Assembly: GCF_029350945.1 (NCBI RefSeq)
Contig: NZ_JARKMS010000001.1
Span: forward strand, 834,313-898,312
DNA length: 64,000 nucleotides
Reading direction: 5' to 3'
Source of the DNA: Maribacter huludaoensis
GTDB taxonomy: Bacteria > Bacteroidota > Bacteroidia > Flavobacteriales > Flavobacteriaceae
The notes beneath the pieces were generated by a model that did not search any database, was not told where the DNA came from, and saw only the letters and a list, made by a program, of their open reading frames with translations. Positions 53,561 through 63,126 of the stretch are shown piece by piece; position 1 is the stretch's first letter; each line of letters starts with the position of its first letter. Position numbers and translations under genes: made by a program.

Positions 53561-53845
53561 TTAAAATACTTTGTAGTAAAGAATCACGAATGCGGTTAAA
53601 ATGGTTGCGATCAAAACCCCTTTGGCCCTATTGTCCCTTTTAATTCTTAGAAATGCGAAAAAGGCCACAAGGTTAAGAATGGCGCCCAAAGCCAAAAGAC
53701 TGCCTACGTGTTCTTGTCTAACGGCGGCTTCAAAAGTTTCTATAATACCTAAATCCGAGAATATTAAAATGTATAATAATGTGCCAATGGTATTTGCGAT
53801 AATGCCTACAATAAAACCTATTAAAATTTCTTTCTTGGTATTCAT
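53561..53845 (-). CDS. Small three-helix membrane protein
   Basis: A 94-residue protein with three hydrophobic segments (EILIGFIVGIIANTIGTLLY, LLALGAILNLVAFFAFL, GVLIATILTAFVILYY). It lies between surE (45 bp) and lpxB (1 bp), an arrangement repeated in many flavobacteria as far as I know. Unknown function. Confidence 0.75.
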   Translation of the reverse strand: MNTKKEILIGFIVGIIANTIGTLLYILIFSDLGIIETFEAAVRQEHVGSLLALGAILNLVAFFAFLRIKRDNRAKGVLIATILTAFVILYYKVF

Positions 53846-53890
53846 TTAAAATATTTGAGCGAGATATAATAAAATATGTTTTGTATAATT

Positions 53891-54664
53891 CTAAAAATTC
53901 CAGGTATTCAGTTCCTGAATAACGTGGTGGGCGGTCAAATCAAATTGTGTTGGCACTACAGAAATATAACCATTGGCAAGTGCCCATTCATCGGTATCTT
54001 CGCCTTTGTCCAATAGTTCAAACTCACCGGTCAACCAATAGTAGTCTTTGCCCATAGGGTTGGTGCGCTTGTCAAATTTCTCTTTCCAGTTAGCTTTCGC
54101 TTGTCTACAGATTTTTATACCGTTAAGCTCTTCTTTTTTTAGTTTGGGAATATTGACATTTAGAACGGTACCTTTAGGGATTCCGTTCTCTAAAGCTTGA
54201 ATTACAATATCATGAATAAAATCTTGGGCTTGAGAAAAATCAGCGTTCCAACTATAGTCACACAACGAAAAACCAATGGCGGGAATTCCTTCAATACCAG
54301 CTTCGACAGCAGCACTCATGGTACCTGAATAAATTACATTGATAGATGAGTTAGAACCATGATTAATACCGCTAACACAGATGTTTGGTCTTTTGGGCAG
54401 TATCTCTTGAAGAGCTAATTTTACACAGTCTGCAGGTGTGCCGCTACAACTATACTCGTCAATATTCTCATTGTCAAGGTCAATTTTCATTTTTTTTGAA
54501 AATAGGGCGGTATCTAGGGTAATGGCATGCCCCATTCCAGATTGCGGACTATCTGGCGCTACCACCACAACATCACCAATTTTTTTCATAATAGAAACCA
54601 GCATGCGTAGCCCAGGTGCCGTAATACCGTCGTCATTTGTAACTAAAATCAATGGTTTTTCCAT
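53891..54664 (-). CDS. surE: 5'/3'-nucleotidase SurE
   Basis: A 257-residue metal-dependent phosphatase with the N-terminal LVTNDDGITAPGLRML (residues 7-22, acidic metal pair), APDSPQSGMGHAIT, and CVSGINHGSNSSINVIYSGTM. It hydrolyses nucleoside 5'- and 3'-monophosphates and is linked to stationary-phase survival. It is the first gene of the unit surE-membrane protein-lpxB-NlpC/P60-comEC, and divergent from the protease. Confidence 0.95.
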   Translation of the reverse strand: MEKPLILVTNDDGITAPGLRMLVSIMKKIGDVVVVAPDSPQSGMGHAITLDTALFSKKMKIDLDNENIDEYSCSGTPADCVKLALQEILPKRPNICVSGINHGSNSSINVIYSGTMSAAVEAGIEGIPAIGFSLCDYSWNADFSQAQDFIHDIVIQALENGIPKGTVLNVNIPKLKKEELNGIKICRQAKANWKEKFDKRTNPMGKDYYWLTGEFELLDKGEDTDEWALANGYISVVPTQFDLTAHHVIQELNTWNF

Positions 54665-54855
54665 AGCGTATACTTTCTGTAGTAAAAATACGTTTTTAAA
54701 TATGATATGTCCGAAATGCCGTTTAACAAAAAATTAGTTCAAAGCAGATTTTATTGGCATGGTTTTTTCTTTACCTTAGAGGTTTAAGTAGCTTTTACAG
54801 CTGCTTTTAACCCTCAAATTCGGAGAAATTGAAAAGGAAAGTAAAAGATAATTTT

Positions 54856-56985
54856 ATGAAAAGAAATTTAGCCTACGTACTGTTGTTGATGCTGGCAGCT
54901 GTAGCATCGTGCAGTTTTACAAATAAGACTTTTGAAAATGACGACAAGGATAAGTTGTTGTTAGATTTGATAACTTATGTTCTTGAAAAAGGGCATTATG
55001 AGCCAAAAGCGCTCAATGATGATTTTTCTGTACATGTATTTGAAGATTTTATTGATGTTATAGATCCAACGAAAAGATATTTTATAGCATCGGATATTGC
55101 CGAGTTTGAAAAGTACAAGTATCAGATAGACGATGAAATTAAAAATACGGATATCACTTTCTTCAATATAGTTTATGAAAGATTGATGCAACGTATGGAC
55201 GATGCCAAAGTAATTTATAAAGAAGTTTTGGAAACTCCTTTTGATTACTCTGAGAACGAAAGTATTAGTATTAAGTATGATGAAGAGCCTTTTGCGGCAA
55301 ACCGTAAAGAGTTAAAAGAACGTTGGAGAAAGCAGTTAAAGTATGCAACTTTAGGTACGTATGATTCCAAGATTTCTAAAATTGGTAAAGAAGCGGTCGA
55401 TAACGAAAAGGACCAAATAAAAACACCAAAAGATGCAGAAGAACAATCTAGAAAATCTACGGAAACTACATTAGATGAGTTTTTTGATTTTGTTGGTGAT
55501 TTAGAGCGCAAAGATTGGTTTGTACAATATATTAATACTATTGTAGATGAGTTTGATCCACATACTTTCTACTTTGCCCCTGAAGAAAAGGAAAAGTTTG
55601 ACACTAGTATGTCAGGTAAATTCGAAGGAATTGGTGCAAGACTTCAGAAAAAATCCGAAGGTGCAAAAATTGTAGAAATAATATCCGGTGGACCGGTTTG
55701 GAGAGATCAACGTTTAGAAGTTGGTGACGAAATTATTAAAGTAGGTCAAAACGGTGAAGAGCCGATCAATATTGTTGGTATGCGTTTAGATGATGCCATT
55801 AAATTGATAAAAGGAGCTCAAGGAACCGTTGTAGATTTGACCGTGAGAAAAGTAGATGGTTCTTTAGATGTTGTTTCTTTAACAAGAGATGTTGTAGAAT
55901 TAGAGGAGTCATATGCAAAATCAGCTAATATTATTAAGGGAGAAGAGAAATTCGGTATTATTAATCTTCCTAAATTTTATGTGGATTTCAACGATTACAG
56001 TGAAAGAAATGCAGCAACGGATGTTGCTAAGGAAGTTGAGCGCCTAAAAGAAGAAGGCATGGAAGGTCTTATTCTTGATTTACGTGATAATGGAGGTGGG
56101 TCTTTAAAAACGGTTGTTGAAATGGCAGGTTTGTTCATTAAGGATGGTCCTATAGTACAGGTACAATCTAAAGATAAGGGCAAGGATGTTTATGATGACA
56201 AGGATGTAAGAATTCAGTGGGATGGACCTTTGGTAATACTTGTAAACGAGTTGTCTGCTTCTGCTTCAGAAATTTTAGCGGCAGCAATGCAGGATTATAA
56301 AAGAGCTATAGTTATAGGTAGCAAGCAAACATTTGGTAAAGGAACGGTACAAAACGTTATTCCATTGAACAATATGTTGCGTAGTAATGATCATGGAGAT
56401 TTAGGAGCTATTAAGATTACTACTCAAAAGTTCTATAGAATCAATGGTGGATCAACTCAATTAGAAGGTGTAAAGAGTGATATAGTTGTGCCAGATAGAT
56501 ATAGCTATATTGATTTAGGAGAAAGAGACCAATCCAATCCTTTAGGTTGGGATAAGATTACTCCGGCAGATTACAAGCCTTGGGATGGTTATATCAATTA
56601 TGAGAAAACTGTTGCCAATAGTAAAAAGAGAATGGCGGCCAGTCAACAAATTAAGTTGATAGAAGAAAATGCCAAATGGTTAAAGGCAGAGCAAGATGAA
56701 ACTGAAATCTCTTTAAATTTTGAGACATATAAAGAAGAAAAGAATAAAGATAAAGAACAGTCTAACTACTTTAAGACTTTAACTGATTATGATTCTAAAC
56801 TTACGTTTAAATCTTTAGGTTACGAAGAGCAATTGTTTACTAAAGATTCTATATTACGAGAAAAGCGTAACAGATGGCATAAGAATTTAGCTAAAGATGT
56901 TTATGTTGAAGAAGCAGTAAATGTTTTGGAAGATTTAAAAATGAATAATATCAAACAAGCTAAGTTGGCAAGTGTAAAGAATTAA
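54856..56985 (+). CDS. prc: Tail-specific (C-terminal processing) protease lipoprotein
   Basis: I choose the ATG at 54856 (MKRNLAYVLLLMLAAVASC, clear lipoprotein signal); an upstream TTG at 54829 is less likely. The 709-residue product has the Prc layout: an N-terminal helical domain, a PDZ domain (EGIGARLQKKSEGAKIVEII), and an S41 protease domain with LILDLRDNGGGSLKTV, catalytic Ser in NELSASASEILAAA and Lys in SKQTFGKGTVQ. It trims C-termini of periplasmic proteins such as penicillin-binding proteins. It ends before a bidirectional terminator. Confidence 0.93.
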   Translation: MKRNLAYVLLLMLAAVASCSFTNKTFENDDKDKLLLDLITYVLEKGHYEPKALNDDFSVHVFEDFIDVIDPTKRYFIASDIAEFEKYKYQIDDEIKNTDITFFNIVYERLMQRMDDAKVIYKEVLETPFDYSENESISIKYDEEPFAANRKELKERWRKQLKYATLGTYDSKISKIGKEAVDNEKDQIKTPKDAEEQSRKSTETTLDEFFDFVGDLERKDWFVQYINTIVDEFDPHTFYFAPEEKEKFDTSMSGKFEGIGARLQKKSEGAKIVEIISGGPVWRDQRLEVGDEIIKVGQNGEEPINIVGMRLDDAIKLIKGAQGTVVDLTVRKVDGSLDVVSLTRDVVELEESYAKSANIIKGEEKFGIINLPKFYVDFNDYSERNAATDVAKEVERLKEEGMEGLILDLRDNGGGSLKTVVEMAGLFIKDGPIVQVQSKDKGKDVYDDKDVRIQWDGPLVILVNELSASASEILAAAMQDYKRAIVIGSKQTFGKGTVQNVIPLNNMLRSNDHGDLGAIKITTQKFYRINGGSTQLEGVKSDIVVPDRYSYIDLGERDQSNPLGWDKITPADYKPWDGYINYEKTVANSKKRMAASQQIKLIEENAKWLKAEQDETEISLNFETYKEEKNKDKEQSNYFKTLTDYDSKLTFKSLGYEEQLFTKDSILREKRNRWHKNLAKDVYVEEAVNVLEDLKMNNIKQAKLASVKN

Positions 56986-57001
56986 AAGAAATTTGATAAT
57001 G

Positions 57002-57041
57002 AAAAAGCCGCTACATTTTAAGATGTAGCGGCTTTTTTTTT
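57002..57041. terminator. Bidirectional terminator between protease and DoxX genes
   Basis: GCCGCTACAT (57007-57016) and ATGTAGCGGC (57023-57032) form a perfect 10-bp stem with six-base loop; A-run before and T-run after allow use in both directions. Confidence 0.92.
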
Positions 57042-57050
57042 GTTCTTGTT

Positions 57051-57458
57051 TTAAATGAACTTGGCATGTTTCGGTTTGCCGAATTCAGCTAACTCGCTAT
57101 TGGAATCGCGTATTTTTTTACTTTGAATATAAGTTACAAATAACAGTACAATGCAAACAACTGCTGATGCCCCGTTACCATCTTTAACGGCTAAATGTGC
57201 CATTGCGCCTAAAAAGTAATTCATGAAAAAACCTGCATAGACCCATTCCAAAGCCCAATGAGATTTATTGAATACGATCAAGATAAGACCAATGGATTGA
57301 AATACCCCCAGCACATGTATAAGGTAAACCGGGTAACCTAGTTTAATAAAAGTTTCTACTATTAGGTCATAGTTGATAATTGAATTAACGATCGATCCAA
57401 TAACTGCGGTTGCGAAAAGACCTAAAGCTATGTAATAAAATGTTTTTTGAGAATTCAT
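57051..57458 (-). CDS. DoxX-like four-helix membrane protein
   Basis: A 135-residue protein with four hydrophobic segments (YYIALGLFATAVIGSIV, PVYLIHVLGVFQSIGLILIV, WVYAGFFMNYFLGAMAHLAV, SAVVCIVLLFVTYI), in the layout of DoxX family proteins. Their role is linked to oxidative or respiratory stress in some bacteria; the exact function here is unknown. It sits 131 bp from msrA on the same strand. Confidence 0.8.
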   Translation of the reverse strand: MNSQKTFYYIALGLFATAVIGSIVNSIINYDLIVETFIKLGYPVYLIHVLGVFQSIGLILIVFNKSHWALEWVYAGFFMNYFLGAMAHLAVKDGNGASAVVCIVLLFVTYIQSKKIRDSNSELAEFGKPKHAKFI

Positions 57459-57589
57459 AATAAGTAGGTTTTAATGTTATTATGTCCCAAAAATAAGTTC
57501 ACCTATGAAAAAATATTTGATTTCATAGGTGAATAGTATATTGCTGTAGATGAGCCGAGTACCTCTAAAGATAAGTGGAAATTACTTTG

Positions 57590-58129
57590 TTATAAAAGCT
57601 TTTCTGCATGTAGCTTTCTAAGTTTTGCCAACTTAGGATTTATAACTACTTGACAATATCCTTGCTCAGAATTGTTCTTATAATAATCTTGATGATACTC
57701 TTCGGCATCGTAAAAAATACCTAAAGGAGTTAATTCGGTAACAATAGGATCTTCGTAAACGGCTTTCATTTCGCTTAAGACCACCTGTGCTATCTTCTTT
57801 TGTTCATGATTGTGGTAATAGATAACGGAACGATATTGAGTTCCGGTATCGGCACCTTGTCTATTTAAGGTAGTGGGGTCGTGCGTTGTCATAAAAATAA
57901 TCAAGATATCTTCATAAGAAATAATCGTTGGGTCAAAAGTTACCTGAACTACCTCTGCATGCCCTGTTAATCCGGAACAAATTTCCCTGTAAGTGGGTCT
58001 GCCGGGAGCTGTCCCTCCCGTATATCCAGATACAACGCTATGTATGCCCTTTACTTCTTGAAATACCGCTTCGGTACACCAAAAACAACCGCCGCCTACA
58101 GTAGCGACTTCTAATTTGTTACTATCCAT
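57590..58129 (-). CDS. msrA: Peptide-methionine (S)-S-oxide reductase
   Basis: A 179-residue enzyme with the active-site GGGCFWCTEAVFQEV (residues 12-26; Cys in GCFWC), SGYTGGTAPGRPTYREIC and YYHNHEQKKIA. It repairs methionine S-sulfoxides with thioredoxin. It overlaps msrB by 8 bp, which supports a two-gene repair unit. A C-terminal resolving region (EQGYCQVVINPKL) is present. Confidence 0.95.
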   Translation of the reverse strand: MDSNKLEVATVGGGCFWCTEAVFQEVKGIHSVVSGYTGGTAPGRPTYREICSGLTGHAEVVQVTFDPTIISYEDILIIFMTTHDPTTLNRQGADTGTQYRSVIYYHNHEQKKIAQVVLSEMKAVYEDPIVTELTPLGIFYDAEEYHQDYYKNNSEQGYCQVVINPKLAKLRKLHAEKLL

Positions 58130-58583
58130 TGGCTTCCTCCTTTTCTAATTGCATTGATTCAGAATTAATGCAGTACCGCAATCCGCTGGGTGCTGGTCCG
58201 TCAGGGAAAATATGTCCCAAATGCGCATCACAGGTATTACAAAGTACTTCTACACGTACCATTCCAAAAGAAGTGTCTTTATGGTATTTAATGGCGTTCT
58301 CCTTAATAGGTTGTGTAAAACTTGGCCAGCCGGTACCGGATTCAAATTTTATGGTAGAATCGAATAATGGCGTACCACAACAAATACATTCATACTTTCC
58401 GGCATCGTGCGCAGTACATAAGGCGCCGGAATGCGGCGCTTCAGTACCTTTTTTTCTAGTAACTCTAAACTGTTCTGGAGTCAAGATCTCTTTCCACTCC
58501 TGTTCTGTTTTTTCAATTCTTCTGTCAGGTTCAGGGTTACCGTTCACTGAAAAATGAATTACATCTTTCCAAGTTAGCATCAT
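58122..58583 (-). CDS. msrB: Peptide-methionine (R)-S-oxide reductase
   Basis: A 153-residue SelR-type protein: EQFRVTRKKGTEAPHSG, zinc pairs CICC (near 74) and CNTC (near 116), FESGTGWPSFTQPI near 89 and the catalytic Cys in GLRYCINSESM near 140. It reduces methionine R-sulfoxides. It precedes msrA with an 8-bp overlap. The start may be the first or second of two ATG codons. Confidence 0.95.
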   Translation of the reverse strand: MMLTWKDVIHFSVNGNPEPDRRIEKTEQEWKEILTPEQFRVTRKKGTEAPHSGALCTAHDAGKYECICCGTPLFDSTIKFESGTGWPSFTQPIKENAIKYHKDTSFGMVRVEVLCNTCDAHLGHIFPDGPAPSGLRYCINSESMQLEKEEANG

Positions 58584-58669
58584 AATTTTCCTTTCGTTTA
58601 GACTTTGTTCACTAGGTTTATTGGTCGGTAATTTACCTTATATCTTACAAAATTAGGTAATTTTGGCGT

Positions 58670-59482
58670 ATGGCATACCGCAAAAAAAATGGATCTCTTT
58701 ACAGTATTTTAATTTTAATCTGTATTATTGGTTTTTGGCTGTTCGAAAATTTTTATACCCCGGCTACTTATTCTAAAAGTAACGATGGAGCTACTATTAA
58801 TGACTTTCCAAAAGAGTTGTTGCCGTCTTCTACAACAGGTGAAATAGTAAATCATGAACATTTTACATTGTCTTATAATGAACCATATGAGCAAGCTGAA
58901 TGGGTAGCATATATTTTGAGTAAAAGTCATTTGACCTATGATGATAGAAAACGGCCGTATTTTATAGAAGATCCGTTCGTTTCTACTAAATCTGCCGATT
59001 GGCGAAATTACAGGGGGTCTGGTTATGATCGAGGGCATTTGGTGCCTGCCGGTGATCGCAGATTTTCTCTACAGGCATACAACGAGACATTTTATACAAG
59101 TAACATAAGTCCGCAAGATAGGGAGTTCAATTCAGGTATCTGGAACGATTTGGAACAGCAGACAAGACGCTGGGCAAAGCAATTTGGAACGTTGTATGTA
59201 TTTACGGGCGGAGTGTTAGAAAGTGGCTTAGAAGAAATAGGACAGGAAGATGTTGATGTGCCAGATGCTTTTTACAAGATCATTGCACGTAAAAAGGGAG
59301 ACAAAGTATATACGTTGTCTTTTTTGATACCGAATAAGCCCCAATTTACATCATTGCGCAATTTCGTAGTATCGGTCGATGAAATAGAAAAAGAAACAGG
59401 AATAGACTTTTTTACGGAACTGCCTGAAAAGCAGCAAAATGGTTTTGAAAGTAGTAAAAATACGACCGGGTGGAAGTTTTAG
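58670..59482 (+). CDS. DNA/RNA non-specific endonuclease, membrane-anchored
   Basis: A 270-residue protein with an N-terminal hydrophobic segment (LYSILILICIIGFWLFENF) and a beta-beta-alpha metal nuclease domain: YDRGHLVPAGDRRFS (DRGH motif, near 121) and FYTSNISPQDREFNSGIWN. It should degrade nucleic acids at or outside the cytoplasmic membrane. It has its own spacing from msrB (86 bp, divergent) and its stop overlaps the convergent rodA stop by 4 bp. Confidence 0.93.
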   Translation: MAYRKKNGSLYSILILICIIGFWLFENFYTPATYSKSNDGATINDFPKELLPSSTTGEIVNHEHFTLSYNEPYEQAEWVAYILSKSHLTYDDRKRPYFIEDPFVSTKSADWRNYRGSGYDRGHLVPAGDRRFSLQAYNETFYTSNISPQDREFNSGIWNDLEQQTRRWAKQFGTLYVFTGGVLESGLEEIGQEDVDVPDAFYKIIARKKGDKVYTLSFLIPNKPQFTSLRNFVVSVDEIEKETGIDFFTELPEKQQNGFESSKNTTGWKF

Positions 59483-60762
59483 AAACTCTCTTTTAGCCTA
59501 TTGGTGTCCAGTCTCAAGAAAATAAAAAGTAGAATAGTAAAGAATAGGAGTCCGGATCCACCATAGCTAAAGAAAGGTAGTGGAATACCAATGGTAGGTA
59601 GTATTCCTATTACCATACCTATATTGATGAAGTAGTGAATAAGTAGAATAGAGATGACCCCGTAGCCATACATTCTTGCAAATGCATTCTTCTGTCGTTC
59701 AGCTAAGGATATTAGTCTTAGAAACAGAACGGTGAATAGAATAATGACGGTTGCGGTACCTATAAATCCCCATTCTTCACCAACGGTACTAAAAATGTAG
59801 TCGGTATCTTGCTCAGGTACGAAATCTCCTTTGGTACGTGTACCTTCAAGAAAACCTTTGCCAAAAAATCCGCCCGATTCTATCGCTTTTTCAGATTGGT
59901 AGGTATTGTAACCGATTGATTTTCTAATCTGTTCTAATTTTTTAGGATCCTTTTCCAATCGAAGCCATAAACCAAAACGATCTCTGTGGCGTTGTTCAAA
60001 AACATTGTTGAAAACAAAATTTACCGAAAGTGAAAATAGAATAATTGCGGCGCTGATCAAGCTAAGGGGAATTACCGGAATTTTCAATGATTTACGTTTT
60101 AGGGTAAACAATAGTATAATCATTAGTGCTAAACCGATGATAAGCCAAACCGTACCGAACATTAGGGTGATTACAAAAATGAGAATTAGACTTAGTAAAA
60201 TGACCAGGTAATATAATGGAAGTCCTTCCCTAAAAATTACAAAGATCATGGCGAAAAATACTAGGGCGCTACCAGGGTCTGGTTGAGGTATAATTAAAAT
60301 GGCCGGTACAAGTATTATTAATAGTGCATAGAATTGATCTTTTCTACGCTTAATATCTGTCTGTATATCGCTAAGGTATTTGGCGAGTGCAAGGGCAGTT
60401 GCTACTTTTGCGAGCTCAGAAGGCTGTAGGTTAAAAAATCCCAGATCGTACCATGAAGTTGCTCCGGCAATAGTTTTACCAAAAACAAATAAGCCTAACA
60501 GCGAAACCATTGAAAGTAGGTAAAAGATGCTAGAAAAACGTTCATAAAAATTGACCTCAAGAGCAAGAATGATAACAATGGAAACTAAACTTACTCCTAT
60601 AAAAAATAGCTGTTTTCCATAGCGTGTGCCAATATCGAAAATTGAACTTTGTTCGTCAATGAACGTGCTAGAGTAGATATTTATCCAGCCGATAAAAACA
60701 AGTGCGAAATAGATAAATACACTTAGCCAATCAATTCTTTTTAAAATGCTTCTACCAGACAC
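59479..60762 (-). CDS. rodA: Rod-shape-determining protein RodA
   Basis: A SEDS-family glycosyltransferase with ten or so membrane helices. I take the GTG at 60760-60762 (MSGRSILKRIDWLSVF), which overlaps the PBP2 stop by 11 bp; an ATG at 60804 would overlap by 53 bp. Family motifs: FNLQPSELAKVATALALAKYL (near 118), PQPDPGSALVF and GIPLPFFSYGGSGLLF at the C-terminus. It polymerises lipid II together with PBP2 for lateral wall growth. Confidence 0.93.
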   Translation of the reverse strand: MSGRSILKRIDWLSVFIYFALVFIGWINIYSSTFIDEQSSIFDIGTRYGKQLFFIGVSLVSIVIILALEVNFYERFSSIFYLLSMVSLLGLFVFGKTIAGATSWYDLGFFNLQPSELAKVATALALAKYLSDIQTDIKRRKDQFYALLIILVPAILIIPQPDPGSALVFFAMIFVIFREGLPLYYLVILLSLILIFVITLMFGTVWLIIGLALMIILLFTLKRKSLKIPVIPLSLISAAIILFSLSVNFVFNNVFEQRHRDRFGLWLRLEKDPKKLEQIRKSIGYNTYQSEKAIESGGFFGKGFLEGTRTKGDFVPEQDTDYIFSTVGEEWGFIGTATVIILFTVLFLRLISLAERQKNAFARMYGYGVISILLIHYFINIGMVIGILPTIGIPLPFFSYGGSGLLFFTILLFIFLRLDTNRLKESF

Positions 60763-62620
60763 GCTCGTTAATTTTAAACTCTTCCCCACTGTAGGGTTTC
60801 GCATATTCTGCTTCTAAAGTTTTTTCAAGCATTCTTTTTTCAAGAGTCTTCAAGGTAATTTCACCTTTCAGATATTTTTCGATCATAAGTGTAGCTATGT
60901 GTCCGGCGTACCTAGATCCAAAGTATCCATTTTCAATATACACCGCTATGGCAATTTTAGGGTCGTCTACTGGTGCAAATGCCACAAAAACGGAATGGTC
61001 CGTCAATTGTGTACGTACACCATCAATTTTGGTAAAATTCTCGGCCGTACCGGTTTTTCCTGCAACTTCTATTCCTGGTATTTGCAACCATCTTGCAGTA
61101 CCGCTAACATAGACATCTGCCATACCTTGAACTACAGGCTCAAAATGTTTTGGGTCTATTGTGGTGTGTTTTGCTTCTGTAAATTTTGGTTCTGTAATAT
61201 CCTTACCTTCAATTTTCTTTAAAATGTGCGGTGTAAAATAGTGTCCCCTGTTGGCTATGGCAGCTGTCATGTTCGCTAGCTGTACCGGAGTGGCCAATAT
61301 TTCACCTTGCCCAATAGAATTTGATATGATATAAGAAGAACTCCATCTGTTGTCACCGTACCATTTGTCATAATATTCTTTGCTTGGAATACGGCCTTTT
61401 TGTCCAAAAGGTAAATCGTATCCTAAATAATCTCCAAGTCCAAAACTACGCATATGTTTTTCCCAAACATCCATACCTTCGTCAGTGGTTTCAAATTTCT
61501 CATAGATTTTTCTGAAGGCGCCTGCAAAGTATGCGTTGCAAGATTGTGATATACCTTTGTTTAGATTTCGTAAACCGCCTCCACAGTGACAGCCTCTCTT
61601 TTTTTTGCCTACATAGAAGCCATGATAACACTGTATGGTCGTATTTTCATCAAGCACACCTTCTTGCAAAGCAATCAGGGCATTCAAGGTCTTAAACGGC
61701 GATCCAGGTGGTTGTTGCGCATGAATACTGCGATCCCAAGTAGGGTTTGCTATAGTGTCATTATAAAGTTTGGTGTAGTTTTTAGAACGTTCCCTGCCTA
61801 CCAATAATGCAGGGTCATAGGTTGGTCCTGATATCATAGAAAGGATTTCTCCTGTAGCAGGCTCTATGGCTACAATGCCGCCCCGCTTGCCGTTCATTAA
61901 TAATTCACCATACTCTTGTAGCGTTTTGTCAATGGTAATACTAATCTGTTTTCCCTGTTCAGGTAATGTGTCTAACGCACCGTTTTTATAGGGGCCAATG
62001 TCTCTGTTGAATCTATCTTTTTGTATATACTGAACACCCTTTCTTCCTCGTAATAAATCTTCATAATATCTTTCTACGCCGGTTCTGCCTTTCAGTTCAC
62101 CTTGAACGTAATACTTATTGACCGCCAAATCACCTTCGTTAACTTCACTAATGTACCCTAGAACATTTGCCGCACTAGGTGTGTCATAATAACGCAAAGA
62201 TCTTTTTTGAATGTAGAAACCTTTATACTTGCGCATTTTCTCCTGTAGTTTGGCATAATCTTGTTTAGAAAGTTGGGGTACCAATACCGACGGAAGGCGA
62301 GGGGAATATACTCTAGCTTTTTTTAATTTCTCAATAAATTTTTCTTTGTCTATTCCTAGAAGTCCACAAAATTCCAAGGTATCTAATGGTTTTACTTCCC
62401 GTGGAATTACCATGACGTCATATGCAGGATCGTTACCTACTAAAAGATGACCGTTTCTATCATAGATATAACCTCTTTCAGGATAGTCATAAATTGCTTT
62501 GATCGCTGGATCTTCTAAAACTTGCTCTGCAGAAAAACTAAAAATTTGCAAATAGGATAGCCTTCCCAAAAAGGTAATTGCGATAACGACTATAATTAAT
62601 GATAAAAGAATTTTTCTCAT
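60752..62620 (-). CDS. mrdA: Penicillin-binding protein 2
   Basis: A 622-residue class B penicillin-binding protein: membrane anchor (KILLSLIIVVIAITFLG), N-terminal PBP dimer domain with RGYIYDRNGHLLVGN, and a transpeptidase domain with PGSPFKTLNAL (SxxK, near 305), SQSCNAYFAG (SxN, near 357) and AGKTGTAENF (KTG, near 530). It cross-links peptidoglycan for rod elongation together with RodA. It overlaps mreD upstream by 4 bp and rodA downstream. Confidence 0.95.
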   Translation of the reverse strand: MRKILLSLIIVVIAITFLGRLSYLQIFSFSAEQVLEDPAIKAIYDYPERGYIYDRNGHLLVGNDPAYDVMVIPREVKPLDTLEFCGLLGIDKEKFIEKLKKARVYSPRLPSVLVPQLSKQDYAKLQEKMRKYKGFYIQKRSLRYYDTPSAANVLGYISEVNEGDLAVNKYYVQGELKGRTGVERYYEDLLRGRKGVQYIQKDRFNRDIGPYKNGALDTLPEQGKQISITIDKTLQEYGELLMNGKRGGIVAIEPATGEILSMISGPTYDPALLVGRERSKNYTKLYNDTIANPTWDRSIHAQQPPGSPFKTLNALIALQEGVLDENTTIQCYHGFYVGKKKRGCHCGGGLRNLNKGISQSCNAYFAGAFRKIYEKFETTDEGMDVWEKHMRSFGLGDYLGYDLPFGQKGRIPSKEYYDKWYGDNRWSSSYIISNSIGQGEILATPVQLANMTAAIANRGHYFTPHILKKIEGKDITEPKFTEAKHTTIDPKHFEPVVQGMADVYVSGTARWLQIPGIEVAGKTGTAENFTKIDGVRTQLTDHSVFVAFAPVDDPKIAIAVYIENGYFGSRYAGHIATLMIEKYLKGEITLKTLEKRMLEKTLEAEYAKPYSGEEFKINERVW

Positions 62621-63126
62621 TCTTTTTTGCTACTGAATAACGTACTGAACAACATTCCTAAAATCAAGGTGGCAATACCAACGATAATCGTTTTTTGCAA
62701 AATTAACAGGCTATTGGAAAAACTGAAAATTTCTAACGTAAAGTATACCAAATGATGTATTATAATCAATAACGCTAAAAATGTGAATTGTTGTGCCTTG
62801 GTACTGTTGTTTAACTTAAAACTTTGAAATTCATAATTGACACCAAAAACAAAGTGCATAATGGTTGGTCGTAAATAAGCTATGGTAACGGTAGCGGCCG
62901 CATTGATTGCTAAGGTATCAGAAAAAATATCTACACAAAGACCTAAGAAAAAGCATAGAATTATAAAGGTAGTTCTATTTTGTTTGATAGGATACCAATA
63001 CAGGTAAAGAATATATACAAGCGGATTTATGTAACCAAAGAAATTTAGTTTATTGAATACCAACACCTGTAGTAATACCAATAAAATAAATCTGAGCACC
63101 AGTAAAAATGAAGTATTGTTAATCAT
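62617..63126 (-). CDS. mreD: Rod-shape-determining protein MreD
   Basis: A 169-residue protein with about five membrane helices and the typical small MreD layout (FILLVLLQVLVFNKLNFFGYINP; FFLGLCVDIFSDTLAINAA). It belongs to the elongasome together with MreB, MreC, PBP2 and RodA. Overlaps mreC by 8 bp and mrdA by 4 bp. Identity rests on position, length and topology. Confidence 0.9.
   Translation of the reverse strand: MINNTSFLLVLRFILLVLLQVLVFNKLNFFGYINPLVYILYLYWYPIKQNRTTFIILCFFLGLCVDIFSDTLAINAAATVTIAYLRPTIMHFVFGVNYEFQSFKLNNSTKAQQFTFLALLIIIHHLVYFTLEIFSFSNSLLILQKTIIVGIATLILGMLFSTLFSSKKE

Noticed and set aside
54784-54812. Imperfect hairpin in front of the protease gene as a riboswitch
   Set aside because: Single short stem with a G-U pair and no resemblance to a known aptamer.
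60763-60804. Upstream ATG start for rodA
   Set aside because: It would overlap the mrdA gene by 53 bp; the GTG at 60762 gives the usual RodA N-terminus with a short overlap.
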